NCBI GenBank assembly: GCA_964549995.1
Contig: CAZJXF010000005.1
Span: 1-51,907 of the forward strand
Direction of reading: 5' to 3'
DNA length: 51,907 nucleotides
Origin: Desulfatirhabdium sp964549995
GTDB taxonomy: Bacteria; Desulfobacterota; Desulfobacteria; Desulfobacterales; Desulfatirhabdiaceae
Under the pieces are notes generated by a model, which ran no database searches, was not told the DNA's origin, and saw only the letters and a program-made list of their open reading frames with translations. This document shows, piece after piece, positions 9,931 to 18,753 of the stretch. A program made the translations under genes and the position numbers. Each line of letters opens with the position of its first letter. Positions within the stretch are counted from its first letter, which is position 1.

Positions 9931-10107
9931 CCTACGAAAGTCGGCAGTGGGCAGTATGATGGGCGATTCCTACGAAAGTCGTATATCAGGAGTCAGAAGT
10001 CAGAAGAAAGCGGATGGCCCCCATTTTTTGTAGCTTGCTCCTGCGACTTTCGTTAACCGGGGTGAAACCCGGGTTGCATGGCCGATTCCTACGAAGATCG
10101 GAAATCA
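9931..10107. repeat. Short repeats filling the secD-yajC gap
   Basis: The 320-nt gap (9901-10220) holds CCTACGAAAGTCG at 9931 and 9969 and its inverted core CGACTTTCG at 10044. A longer direct repeat, GATTCCTACGAA plus flanks, occurs near 9965 and 10084. An AGTCAGAAGTCAGAAG run starts at 9991. No credible gene lies in this gap. Confidence 0.7.
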
Positions 10108-10220
10108 GACATCCAAAAGCAGGAATCACTGGTCAACCAATCACCGAAGAGCTTCAATGCTACCGAAAGTCGCCTCTTTCGAATGCCCTGCTTCCATATG
10201 CCTGCCTATCTACTCGATGT

Positions 10221-10604
10221 TTAGGATGGTTTTTCTTCCGATTCTTTCGGCTTGTCGGGCTCACTGGCCTTCTTGTTGGATGAAGCAGAGCTTGCTCCGA
10301 CCAGTCCGGCGACACTCGATCGATTGACCTTGATCCGAACCTTGTCGGCAATTTCCAGCGTGATCGTTGCATCGTCCAGAGCGGTAATCTGACCGTGAAT
10401 GCCCCCACTGGTCACGATCCGATCCCCACGCTTCAGATTGGCGATCATTTCCCGCATTTCCTTTGCCTTCTTCTGCTGAGGACGGATCAGCAAAAAGTAG
10501 AAAATGACGAACATGAGGATCAGCGGAATGAAAGACGCCAACCCACCGGCAGCGCCCTGGGCCGGCGCTCCTCCCTGTCCCATTGCATACGCTACGGATA
10601 CCAC
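10221..10604 (-). CDS. yajC: Preprotein translocase accessory protein YajC
   Basis: Small single-span membrane protein of the SecDF-YajC complex; 127 residues. It has a glycine/alanine-rich N-terminus and one helix (FIPLILMFVIFYFLLIRP). Next comes the family signature RPQQKKAKEMREMIANLK, then GDRIVTSGGIHGQI. The last 25 residues form a charged, low-complexity tail (KKASEPDKPKESEEKPS). The start is GTG at 10604, set by AAGGAGG 9 nt upstream. It lies upstream of secD-secF on the same strand. Confidence 0.95.
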   Translation of the reverse strand: MVSVAYAMGQGGAPAQGAAGGLASFIPLILMFVIFYFLLIRPQQKKAKEMREMIANLKRGDRIVTSGGIHGQITALDDATITLEIADKVRIKVNRSSVAGLVGASSASSNKKASEPDKPKESEEKPS

Positions 10605-10655
10605 GTGTTGTTTCCTCCTTCATTGGTCGTTGGATTTCGTGATGGGCAACTACAT

Positions 10656-10780
10656 GACGACTTCGCAAAAAGGCCGGATGCTGTGTCGTGCTGCATCCCT
10701 CGTCGTTGCGGCGTACGTCTAAGTACGCCTCAGTCCTCAGGATTTGCACTCCTTGCCTGCGGCCTTTTTTCGAAGCCGTT
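10656..10780. repeat. Palindromic intergenic element, family A, copy 2
   Basis: This copy matches the 32720 copy over its whole length, with ends GACGACTTCGCAAAAAGGC and the complement at 10762-10780. It lies 51 nt upstream of the yajC start. It is followed by CATATG and a degenerate family B right end at 10790 (GACTTTTTGGGAG). Confidence 0.85.
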
Positions 10781-10819
10781 CATATGATGGACTTTTTGGG
10801 AGAAGATCATCAACGACAT

Positions 10820-10985
10820 GATGGACCCGCAAAAAGTCAGTAGATCTGCAGCGAGCTGCATAGTGGCGGATACGCCGTTTTCGCTGCAACGGAAAACCTG
10901 AGCCGCCGGATCTGGTAGCGGCGAACCGGCGGGTCGCCTCTACAGGCTTTTGCAAATGCGCACTTTCGCACGACGCATCCCGCAC
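10820..10985. repeat. Family B/C element remnant and shared 3'-end module
   Basis: The left end GATGGACCCGCAAAAAGTC (10820-10838) is followed by sequence like the left arm of the elements at 45522 and 45884 (ACGCCGTTTTCGCTGCAACG). There is no matching right end. A GGCGAACC/GGGTCGCC hairpin (10920-10938) and then GCACTTTCGCACGACGCATC follow. This last part resembles the DNA at 3657-3715 next to topA. The whole gap from yajC to rng (10605-10987) has no credible gene. Confidence 0.65.
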
Positions 10986-10987
10986 TT

Positions 10988-12517
10988 TCATGATACGGAA
11001 GAGGCTACGGACGCATGGCGTCCCCCATTGCCATCCGCCCCCTCGTCCGCCGAGCGCTTTTCACAAACAATGCGACTTTCCCCCGGAACCAGTGCAGGAT
11101 CGGGCTCGATGGTGATCATAAACCCTCTTTCGGTTTCAAGAGCAAGAAGGTTGCGCCGCTTCTGGTTCAGCAGGAACGTGGCCACCTCGGGTGGCACGAA
11201 GGCCTTCACCCCGGTAATGTCTTCTTTCAGGGTTTCCAAACTGAGGGAACGCAGAAATGCAATGGCAAGGGTTTCGGGAGAGGGAATCCGCCCCTTTCCT
11301 TTACAACAGCGACAGGGAATGAAGCTGCTGAATTCAATCGATGGCCGGATCCGTTGCCGCGACATTTCAAGCAATCCGAATTTCGAAATCTTTCCAATCT
11401 TGGTCTTGGCCTTGTCGTCTTTCAGGAAAGTTTTCAAAGCCTTTTCGACTTCGAGCTTGTGTTTTTGCTCCCGCATGTCGATGAAATCGAGGACGATGAG
11501 CCCGCCCAAATCCCTCAGCCGCAATTGCCGTGCGATTTCTTCCGCAGCCTCGATGTTGGTGGTGAGCGCCGTCTGCTCGATCGAGCTTTTCTGGGTAGCC
11601 TTTCCCGAATTGACATCGATGGCCACCAATGCCTCGGTCTGATCGATGACGATGCTTCCGCCGGACTTCAAAGGTACTTTGGGTTCGTAGATCGATGCAA
11701 TCTGGTTTTCGAGGTCGAACTTGGTGAAGATGGGCTTGGTCCCCTTGTATAGCTTGACGAGTTTGGATGATTTGGGGGAAACCAGCTCGACGAAATCCCG
11801 AACCTCCTGATAAACGGTCGGATCGTCGATCAGGATTTCGGTCACTTCGGGTGTAAAATAGTCCCGAATCGATCGCAGGGCGATGTTCTGTTCTTTGTAG
11901 AGCAGGGAAGGCGTCGGAACACGCATCACGTTGTCCTTGATCGTCTTCCACAACTTCATGAGGTAGTTCATGTCCTTGACGATTTCGGTCTTGGATGCCC
12001 CTTCACCTGCCGTCCGGATGATCATGCCATAGCCTTCCGGTAAGGAAATGCCGTTCATGATCTCTTTGAGCCGCTTTCGCTCTTCTTCATCTTCGATTTT
12101 CCGGGAAATGCCCTTGCTTTCGCTGCCCGGCATCAGAACGACATGCCTGCCGGGCAACGAAATGAAGGTGGTCAGCATCGCCCCCTTGCTCATATAGGGG
12201 TCTTTGATGACCTGAACCATCAGCTCCTGTCCCTTCTTGACGAGGCGTTGAATAGAAAAATCCCCGTTCGGGTTGTCTTGATAATAGTCGTTGTGGATTT
12301 CACTTTTTTGCAGAAAGCCGTGTCGCTTGGCGCCGTATTCGACAAACACGGCCTGAAGGCTGGGTTCGATGCGGGTGATCACCCCTTTGTAGATATTGCC
12401 CTGGGTGATTTCCCGGGACGCACCTTCGATGTGAAATTCGGCGAGTTTGTTGTCCTTGACCTTCGCAATCCGACATTCAGCCGGATCGACGGCGTTGATT
12501 AAAATTTTACAGCTCAT
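10988..12517 (-). CDS. rng: Ribonuclease G/E family endoribonuclease
   Basis: Single-strand-specific endoribonuclease for rRNA 5' maturation and mRNA decay; 509 residues, the size of RNase G rather than RNase E. It has an S1-type RNA-binding region at about residues 37-120 (ITQGNIYKGVITRIEPSLQA, then FVEYGAKRHGFL). The catalytic metal site includes VAIDVNSGKAT and GLIVLDFIDM, and the zinc-link cysteines appear in PCRCCKGKGR. There is no long C-terminal scaffold. It starts with ATG at 12517. It lies between a PilZ gene and yajC on the same strand. Confidence 0.95.
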   Translation of the reverse strand: MSCKILINAVDPAECRIAKVKDNKLAEFHIEGASREITQGNIYKGVITRIEPSLQAVFVEYGAKRHGFLQKSEIHNDYYQDNPNGDFSIQRLVKKGQELMVQVIKDPYMSKGAMLTTFISLPGRHVVLMPGSESKGISRKIEDEEERKRLKEIMNGISLPEGYGMIIRTAGEGASKTEIVKDMNYLMKLWKTIKDNVMRVPTPSLLYKEQNIALRSIRDYFTPEVTEILIDDPTVYQEVRDFVELVSPKSSKLVKLYKGTKPIFTKFDLENQIASIYEPKVPLKSGGSIVIDQTEALVAIDVNSGKATQKSSIEQTALTTNIEAAEEIARQLRLRDLGGLIVLDFIDMREQKHKLEVEKALKTFLKDDKAKTKIGKISKFGLLEMSRQRIRPSIEFSSFIPCRCCKGKGRIPSPETLAIAFLRSLSLETLKEDITGVKAFVPPEVATFLLNQKRRNLLALETERGFMITIEPDPALVPGESRIVCEKRSADEGADGNGGRHASVASSVS

Positions 12518-12589
12518 AATCTCCTATGTGGGGCACGCCCCCGATCTTCGTTCAATGGAATGGTATTCACCATGTGGTCGGTTTCGCAA

Positions 12590-13315
12590 TCAGATATCCC
12601 GAATGCGTTTTCTGAGAATCTGCCGTTGCAGCTCAAAGATAATTTCGGTCAGTTTCCGTTCGTTTTCCTTGTCCATTTCCAGAAATTCACATGCCAGGCA
12701 AAAGATTGGAGGCGCCTGCTTCTCTTCCGTACGGACTACCCTCGCCTTAAGAATGTTAAATTGTCGGGTTAGCGGTCCGTTTCGAAACACCAACTTTACA
12801 TTCTCGATAGTATCACCGATGGCTATATTGAGCCGACTGCTACCGTTCTTTTCCTGCTGCACTAGCGCCCCCAACGATCCGCCGAGGCTCAAGTTGACGA
12901 CGGACAAGGTGTGTTTCCGGTCCTGATGTGAAAAATACAGGAATGTATTCGGAGGCACTTCGATGCGAAAGTTTCGCCGATGCTGTCTTCTTTCGATGGT
13001 TTCTGGAAAACGAAGCCATATTTCTTCGTCTTCCATCCAATCTCCCAGAGTGGTAAAGCTGTAAGGAACGCCTTGGGGACTGGTGAACTCGAACAAAAAG
13101 GGCAATCCGGAATAATCGATCAGGATATCCTGGAGTTCGATCGGGTTTTCGATAAGAAAATACCATTCTCCTTTTCTGGCCCGGATGGCATGAATCAGTG
13201 CCAACTGTTCGTAATCTTTTCCGATCAGCTTGATACGCACTAAGGTACGGCGCTGGATCAATTCGTTCAACACCGTACTGATGGCATCCCCTCGGATGAT
13301 GTCGCCATTAACCAT
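12590..13315 (-). CDS. PilZ-domain c-di-GMP-binding protein, YcgR-like
   Basis: The protein has an N-terminal YcgR-type domain of about 110 residues, then a PilZ domain. The c-di-GMP binding signature is visible as RRQHRRNFRIEVP and, later, VVNLSLGGS. Family members act as flagellar brakes or as receptors tuning exopolysaccharide synthesis. Which role applies here is not shown. The frame is open from a GTG at 13342. The ATG at 13315 (241 residues) is preferred because GAGG stands 7 nt before it. The gene follows the response regulator by about 110 nt. Confidence 0.88.
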   Translation of the reverse strand: MVNGDIIRGDAISTVLNELIQRRTLVRIKLIGKDYEQLALIHAIRARKGEWYFLIENPIELQDILIDYSGLPFLFEFTSPQGVPYSFTTLGDWMEDEEIWLRFPETIERRQHRRNFRIEVPPNTFLYFSHQDRKHTLSVVNLSLGGSLGALVQQEKNGSSRLNIAIGDTIENVKLVFRNGPLTRQFNILKARVVRTEEKQAPPIFCLACEFLEMDKENERKLTEIIFELQRQILRKRIRDI

Positions 13316-13427
13316 TTCCCATCCTCGATGTTCAGGATCCACTTTCCCACATGGGATCCGCTGCCATCGGACTCCCTGAAATCGCCATCGTCGATTCTCC
13401 GTTTTCTCCTTCTTCCGGGTCTACGCA

Positions 13428-14813
13428 TCAGCGGATGGTATCGAGCCCCAAGCGCTCGATCTTCCGGTAAATGGTGGTGAGATTGACCCCCAATATTTCG
13501 GCCGCCTTTTTTCGATTGCCACCGGTTTTTTGGAGCACTCGGATCAAATACCGTTTTTCCAGCTCATCCAGCGTCGGCCAGTCCCCATCTTCCACAACCG
13601 CTTGGGAGAAGCGTTGCGGCAAATCATGCACGCTTTCGGGGTGAAGCACCGTATCGTGTTCGAGCAGGACGGCGCCGGCGATCATGTTTTCCAATTCCCG
13701 AATGTTTCCAGGAAAAGAATAATTGAGTAAATTGCGACCCAGTTCTTCCGATATTTCCGTTACGGGGGGCGTCTTGCCGGTGCCGTACATGCGTACGAAA
13801 TGCCGGGCCAACGGTAGAATATCCTTGCGTCTTTCCCGCAACGGCGGAATCTTGATCGTGTACATGCTCAGTCGATAGAACAGATCGGCTCGAAATCGTC
13901 CTGCCTTGACCTCGTTCAGGATATCCCGATTGGTTGCTGCGATGATCCGAACGTCGATCTTGCGACTGGTGGCACTGCCGATCCGATAGAATTCCTTTTC
14001 TTGAAGGACACGGAGCAGCTTCGCCTGAAGACCGGCATCCAGCTCCGTAATCTCGTCGAGAAAAAGGGTACCTCCATCGGCGACTTCGAAAAACCCCTTC
14101 CGCTCATCGACGGCATGGGTGTAGGCCCCTTTGGTATGACCGAAAAAGGCGTCTTCGAACAGCGTCTTGTTGAAAGCCGCCATATTCACGGCAACGAACG
14201 GCTTGTCCCGACGTCTGCTCAATTGATGCAGGATACGGGCAAGCATTTCCTTGCCGGTTCCGGACTCGCCGGCAATGATGACGCTGTAATCCGTCGGTGC
14301 GACGGCCTCCACTTGTCGGAAAATCAATGCCATCGATTCATCCTCCGCCACCATCCCCTGAAAAGCCTCCGGATGTTCGACTGCAGCAAAGGACTGTTTC
14401 GTTTCGTACCGGGTGATGGTTTTTCGGAGTTCGTACCGCTCGAGAGCCCTTCGTACGACAATGACCAGATCTTCGGCACTGACCGGCTTGACCAGATAGT
14501 CGTAGGCCCCCAATTTGATTGCCTGGATTGCCGTCGCCACTTCATCGGTTGCGGTCACGATGATACAAACGATTTCCGGATAGTCTTTCTTGACCGCTTC
14601 GAGGACACTCATCCCCGACATCCTGGGCATCACGAGATCGAGCAGCAGGACTTGGAAGCGATTTTTTCGAAGCAATGGCATGACCCGACGACTGTCCGAC
14701 ACCACAGCAGGCTCTGGAAGACCGGCACTCAGCAGCGTGGTACGAATACTGAGGAGCAATCCCTTATCGTCATCTACAACCAGAATCGGCGCATCTTCCG
14801 GAAGGATTTCCAT
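13428..14813 (-). CDS. NtrC-like AAA+ response regulator with altered GAFTGA loop
   Basis: The domains in order are: receiver with phospho-acceptor Asp59 (LLLDLVMPRM), AAA+ ATPase with Walker A GESGTGKE at about 182-189 and GGTLFLDEI, and a C-terminal Fis-type helix-turn-helix (NRKKAAEILGVNLTTIYRK). In place of the sigma54-contacting GAFTGA it has GAYTHA (229-234), preceded by DAFFGH rather than ELFGH. The frame extends upstream only through a TTG inside the kinase gene, so the ATG at 14813 (461 residues) is taken as the start. It lies 43 nt after the histidine kinase and is its likely partner. Confidence 0.93.
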   Translation of the reverse strand: MEILPEDAPILVVDDDKGLLLSIRTTLLSAGLPEPAVVSDSRRVMPLLRKNRFQVLLLDLVMPRMSGMSVLEAVKKDYPEIVCIIVTATDEVATAIQAIKLGAYDYLVKPVSAEDLVIVVRRALERYELRKTITRYETKQSFAAVEHPEAFQGMVAEDESMALIFRQVEAVAPTDYSVIIAGESGTGKEMLARILHQLSRRRDKPFVAVNMAAFNKTLFEDAFFGHTKGAYTHAVDERKGFFEVADGGTLFLDEITELDAGLQAKLLRVLQEKEFYRIGSATSRKIDVRIIAATNRDILNEVKAGRFRADLFYRLSMYTIKIPPLRERRKDILPLARHFVRMYGTGKTPPVTEISEELGRNLLNYSFPGNIRELENMIAGAVLLEHDTVLHPESVHDLPQRFSQAVVEDGDWPTLDELEKRYLIRVLQKTGGNRKKAAEILGVNLTTIYRKIERLGLDTIR

Positions 14814-14856
14814 GGCAAATGCTCGGTACCATATTGAATACAGCGATCGAAGATAC

Positions 14857-16446
14857 CTATTCTGAAAGAATGTTGTCAACCTTTTTCAGAAATTCCTGGA
14901 TATCGAAGGGTTTGAACAGTACATCGGTTTGTTGCATTCTACGGATTTCATCAAGGCTTGCATGACTGCTGTGCCCGGTGACCACCAGAATGCGCACAGC
15001 CTTGAATTCCGGATCGTTTCGAATGATCCGGCAGACCTCGAGACCGTTCATCCCCGGCATGAACAAATCGAGGACCAGCAGGTCCGGATGAAACGACCCG
15101 AGCCGAATGCAGGCCTCGATACCACTGGCTGCCTCTTCGACGGTACAGGAACGATTGGATGTCAACACATCGCATAACAGATCCCGAATCAGCGGATCGT
15201 CATCGACGACCAGGATACGACGAATCGGCTTTCGTTCACCAACCGGAAAGAGAATCTGAAACGTCGTTCCAGCGGATGGCTGACTTCGGAATCGCACGGT
15301 ACCGCCGTGGGCCCGCACGATGTTGTGGGAAACCGACAACCCGAGACCGGTTCCCCCCTTGTCCTGCTTGTTTGTGACGAAGGGGTCAAAGATCCTGGGA
15401 GCGATGGATGGGTCGATCCCCTTTCCGTTGTCCGTCACCGTCAGCACCATGTATCCATCGGATCGTACATCCGTTCGGATATCGATTTGTCCATGGGAAT
15501 GGTCGATCGCCTGAACGGCATTGATGATCAAATTGAGAACGACCTGTTCGATGCTGTGAAGGCTCCCGACCAATGGCGGAAGCTCATCGGCCAACTCGAC
15601 TCTGGAGGCGATCCGTTTTCCCCGAATCGTCGCTTGGGCAAGACGAAGGGCATTTTCAACGGCTTCATTCAGGTTGAACGGTTTTCTTTCGGATGGGTCA
15701 CCGAATCGGGAATAACTTTTTAATCCCGATACGATCTTCGCGATTCGTTCGACCGCGAGTTTCATATCGGATAGCAGTGCCGGCATGTTGTCCTGGAGGA
15801 AGGTGACGGGCAGACCGGCGTATCGGGATTCCTTGTCTGGAAGAACCTGTCCGGTAAGCACCGGAAGAATATCCTGCCAGAGCTTTTCGAACAGGGGGAT
15901 GTTGTACTGCAGGAGGTTGAGGGGGTTGTTGATCTCGTGCGCAACCCCCGCAACGAGCGTTCCGAGGGTTTCCATCTTTTGTGCATGCACCAACTGATCG
16001 ATGAGCTTTTTCCGTTCCCGTAGATCCCGAATCGTCTGAAACACTCCCAGGAAATCACCGGAACCGTTGCGGATAGGGGCGGCATACAGTTCGACATCCC
16101 GGATATCGTTGTCGCACTGAAGCTGGGTTGTGGCCTGCCATGCACCGGGAACGTTTTTCACGGGTCGCGCGTTTTCGAAATGAGCCTGAATGGCTTTGCT
16201 GTCGTTCCGAAAGACATAGCGTAGGTAATCCAGCCAGGAGGCATGAGCGCCGAATCGTTCTCTTTCCGAGATGGATCGATGCAGAACATGCTCGGCACCG
16301 ACCCCGAACATGCGCTCGCAGGCCCCATTCCAGTAACGAAAGATCGCCGTTGCATCCACGATCATCATTGGAACGGGAACGGCCTCCATAGCCCAGCACA
16401 ACAAGACTTCTTTCTGTAGACCCAAGTGGGATGAATCGGCAGGCAT
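14857..16446 (-). CDS. Hybrid histidine kinase (PAS, HisKA, HATPase, receiver)
   Basis: The domains in order are: PAS at about residues 18-140 (VPMMIVDATAIFRYWNGAC), HisKA with His170 in GVAHEINNPLNLL, a HATPase domain with VLNLIINAVQA, DNGKGIDP and GGTGLGLSVSHNIV, and a C-terminal receiver (RILVVDDDPLIRDLL ... LLVLDLFMPGMNG). No membrane helix is evident, so it is probably cytoplasmic. The frame opens at 16497. The ATG at 16446 has GGAG at a proper distance (529 residues) while the upstream ATGs lack a ribosome site. It heads the pair with the downstream AAA+ regulator and is divergent from the MCP gene. Confidence 0.92.
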   Translation of the reverse strand: MPADSSHLGLQKEVLLCWAMEAVPVPMMIVDATAIFRYWNGACERMFGVGAEHVLHRSISERERFGAHASWLDYLRYVFRNDSKAIQAHFENARPVKNVPGAWQATTQLQCDNDIRDVELYAAPIRNGSGDFLGVFQTIRDLRERKKLIDQLVHAQKMETLGTLVAGVAHEINNPLNLLQYNIPLFEKLWQDILPVLTGQVLPDKESRYAGLPVTFLQDNMPALLSDMKLAVERIAKIVSGLKSYSRFGDPSERKPFNLNEAVENALRLAQATIRGKRIASRVELADELPPLVGSLHSIEQVVLNLIINAVQAIDHSHGQIDIRTDVRSDGYMVLTVTDNGKGIDPSIAPRIFDPFVTNKQDKGGTGLGLSVSHNIVRAHGGTVRFRSQPSAGTTFQILFPVGERKPIRRILVVDDDPLIRDLLCDVLTSNRSCTVEEAASGIEACIRLGSFHPDLLVLDLFMPGMNGLEVCRIIRNDPEFKAVRILVVTGHSSHASLDEIRRMQQTDVLFKPFDIQEFLKKVDNILSE

Positions 16447-16535
16447 CGGACTCTCCGAATCAATGTTCTGATCACAAATCAATCGGTTGCCCATCATAAT
16501 GGATTCATGGCCCTTGATTCAAATCGATTTTTCGT

Positions 16536-16562
16536 TCAAGATTCATCGTAAAATGTCGATAT
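16536..16562 (+). promoter_or_regulatory. FliA (sigma28) promoter for the MCP gene
   Basis: TCAAGATT, 11 nt, GTCGATAT. The consensus is TAAAGTTT-N11-GCCGATAA. The start of transcription would be near 16570, about 150 nt before the MCP ATG. The same boxes occur before flgM at 34082-34108. Confidence 0.7.
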
Positions 16563-16721
16563 AGGATGTATATCGCATTTCCATGAACCCGTATCGGGGA
16601 CATGAGAAGGGCGGTCGGCTATAGCCCATCGTGACGTAGGGACGAACCCTGTCATGGATGACGGTCTGTTTCGGAGTCCGTCATGGATATTCCATCATTT
16701 TCTTCTTTAAAGGATTTTCGT

Positions 16722-18647
16722 ATGAATCATCGATCCCTTGCCTTCAAACTCATTCTCGGCGGAATTCTCATCATGGCTGTCCCTCTGGCCATCGTCGGAA
16801 CCTGGTCCACCGTTCGATCGACCTGGACAGTTCAGGAAATCACCTCCAATTCCCTTCTCAATGTGGCCAAAAGCCTTGCCGGAACGGTCGATGTCCTCTT
16901 TACCGAAGAATTGAAATTGGCCGAGGAACTGAGTGTCGGCAACACCACCATCGCAACTGCAACGAAGGTTGCCGAAGTCGGCGTGGAGAATGCTAAGGCA
17001 GAAATCGACAATCTCGACACCAAGCTGACCAACGCCATGAAGCAGATCGGTAAGGGATATGAAGGGATTTTTGTTTCCGATGCGAACGGTAAAGTCTTCT
17101 CCGACGGTGTCCAGGGAGGATACAAGGGAATCACCCTTCAGGATCGGGAGTACTTCAAGAAATCGGTACAGACCGGCAAGCCGGTTATCGCAAACGCCGT
17201 CAAATCCAAAAAGAGCGGTAAACCCGTCGTTCCTATCGTTGCTCCGATTCTTTCACCGAAAGGCAAGCTCGTCGGCATGCTCGGGCTGATCGTTAAAACG
17301 GAGTTTCTTGCCGAGCAGGTTCTTTCCGTCAAAATCGGCAAGACCGGGTATGCCGTACTGGTGGATAACACCGGTGCCATGGTCGTCCATCCGGATGAAA
17401 AGCAGGTTCTGGAGATGAATATCCTGAAAATTCCGGAAATGAAAGATGCCGCAGAAAAGATGCTCGGCGGGAAAAGCGGCTTGGGCGAATATACCTTCAA
17501 GGGGGCCCTGAAGCTGACCGGATACGCACCGGTGCCCTCCTGCGGATTTGCCGTTGCCGCCACCGTAACGGTCGATGAATTCCTGGCGGACGTCCATTCT
17601 CTTCGCAAGGCCATCGTCATCACCTCTCTAATCTGTATTCTGATAGCCGCAGCCGGCGTCTTCTGGTTTTCCCGTTCCCTCACCAAACCGATCTATCGGA
17701 TCATCTCCTCACTCGATGACGGAGCCGAGCAGGTTCGTTCGGCAGCCTCCCAGGTTTCCGAAGCCAGCCAAACATTGGCCGAGGGTTCATCCGAACAGGC
17801 TGCAGCCATCGAAGAAACCTCCTCATCCTTGGAGGAGATGGCTGCGATGACCAAGCAGAATGCCAGCAATTCCGGTCAGGCCAATGCCATGATGATCGAA
17901 GCGTCTCACGTGATCACAAGTGCCGGAGAATCCATGAACCGTTTGATCGTCGCCATGAAGGACATGACAGCAGCCAGTGAGGAAACGTCCAAGATTATCA
18001 AGACGATCGATGAAATCGCCTTCCAGACGAATCTTCTGGCCCTCAATGCGGCTGTGGAAGCTGCCAGAGCTGGTGAAGCCGGAGCAGGCTTCGCCGTTGT
18101 TGCGGACGAAGTCCGAAATCTGGCACGAAGAGCGGCCGAAGCTGCCAGACAAACCTCCAATCTCATCGAGGATACAATCAAGAAAGTCAACGAGGGATCA
18201 ACCCTCGTCAACAAGACCAGCGTTGAATTCGTCCAGGTTTCCGACAGCACCCGAAAGGTCGGAGAGCTGCTCTCCGAGATTTCTACGGCATCGAACGAGC
18301 AGGCCGAAGGCATTCAGCAATTGACATCCGCAGTGGCCCAAATGGATCAGGTCACCCAGCAGAATGCGGCCAATGCGGAAGAATCGGCCTCCGCCGCTGA
18401 AGAGCTCAACGCTCAGGCGGCTGAAATGAAGCACATGGTCGAGGAAATCCTGACCATTATCGCCGGTTCGAAGAACAAACCCGCGTCGATCCAGACGGCA
18501 ACCACGGCTCCGAAGACGCCAGCAAAACGCACCACATCCAAGCTTCCGGCCCGCAAGACCGCTCAACAGGTGGCCGCTTCGGGAACCCGGGAAGTGTCTC
18601 CAGAAAGCTTGATACCGTTTGACGATGGCGACCTGAAGTCCTTTTAA
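16722..18647 (+). CDS. Methyl-accepting chemotaxis protein with Cache sensor
   Basis: Membrane receptor of 641 residues. An N-terminal helix (FKLILGGILIMAVPLAIVG) is followed by a periplasmic Cache-type sensing region (EGIFVSDANGKVFSDG, LQDREYFKKSVQTGKPV, VLSVKIGKTGYAVLVDNTGA). A second helix lies near residues 298-318. The cytoplasmic signalling tip is DEIAFQTNLLALNAAVEAAR with GEAGAGFAVVADEVRNLA. After the second helix only a short HAMP-like start (LTKPIYRIISSL) is seen before the coiled-coil. The C-terminus has no NWETF-type pentapeptide. The ATG at 16722 has AAAGGA 7 nt upstream; the frame opens at 16683. cheW follows. Confidence 0.95.
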   Translation: MNHRSLAFKLILGGILIMAVPLAIVGTWSTVRSTWTVQEITSNSLLNVAKSLAGTVDVLFTEELKLAEELSVGNTTIATATKVAEVGVENAKAEIDNLDTKLTNAMKQIGKGYEGIFVSDANGKVFSDGVQGGYKGITLQDREYFKKSVQTGKPVIANAVKSKKSGKPVVPIVAPILSPKGKLVGMLGLIVKTEFLAEQVLSVKIGKTGYAVLVDNTGAMVVHPDEKQVLEMNILKIPEMKDAAEKMLGGKSGLGEYTFKGALKLTGYAPVPSCGFAVAATVTVDEFLADVHSLRKAIVITSLICILIAAAGVFWFSRSLTKPIYRIISSLDDGAEQVRSAASQVSEASQTLAEGSSEQAAAIEETSSSLEEMAAMTKQNASNSGQANAMMIEASHVITSAGESMNRLIVAMKDMTAASEETSKIIKTIDEIAFQTNLLALNAAVEAARAGEAGAGFAVVADEVRNLARRAAEAARQTSNLIEDTIKKVNEGSTLVNKTSVEFVQVSDSTRKVGELLSEISTASNEQAEGIQQLTSAVAQMDQVTQQNAANAEESASAAEELNAQAAEMKHMVEEILTIIAGSKNKPASIQTATTAPKTPAKRTTSKLPARKTAQQVAASGTREVSPESLIPFDDGDLKSF

Positions 18648-18753
18648 CGGTCTTTTTTCAATCAGCCGGCAGCAGTGGATATCGCAGGCGGAAACGCTTG
18701 GATGGAAAAGCCCCTCTCATCGGATGACGAACCTTTGTAGAAAGGAGAAAACC

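Noticed and set aside
10737..10991. 84-codon minus-strand frame between yajC and rng
   Set aside because: It lies wholly in repeat remnants, has no ribosome site, and its composition is low-quality.
14814..14879. Longer start for the AAA+ regulator
   Set aside because: It requires a TTG inside the upstream kinase gene, and the added residues precede the receiver without a domain.
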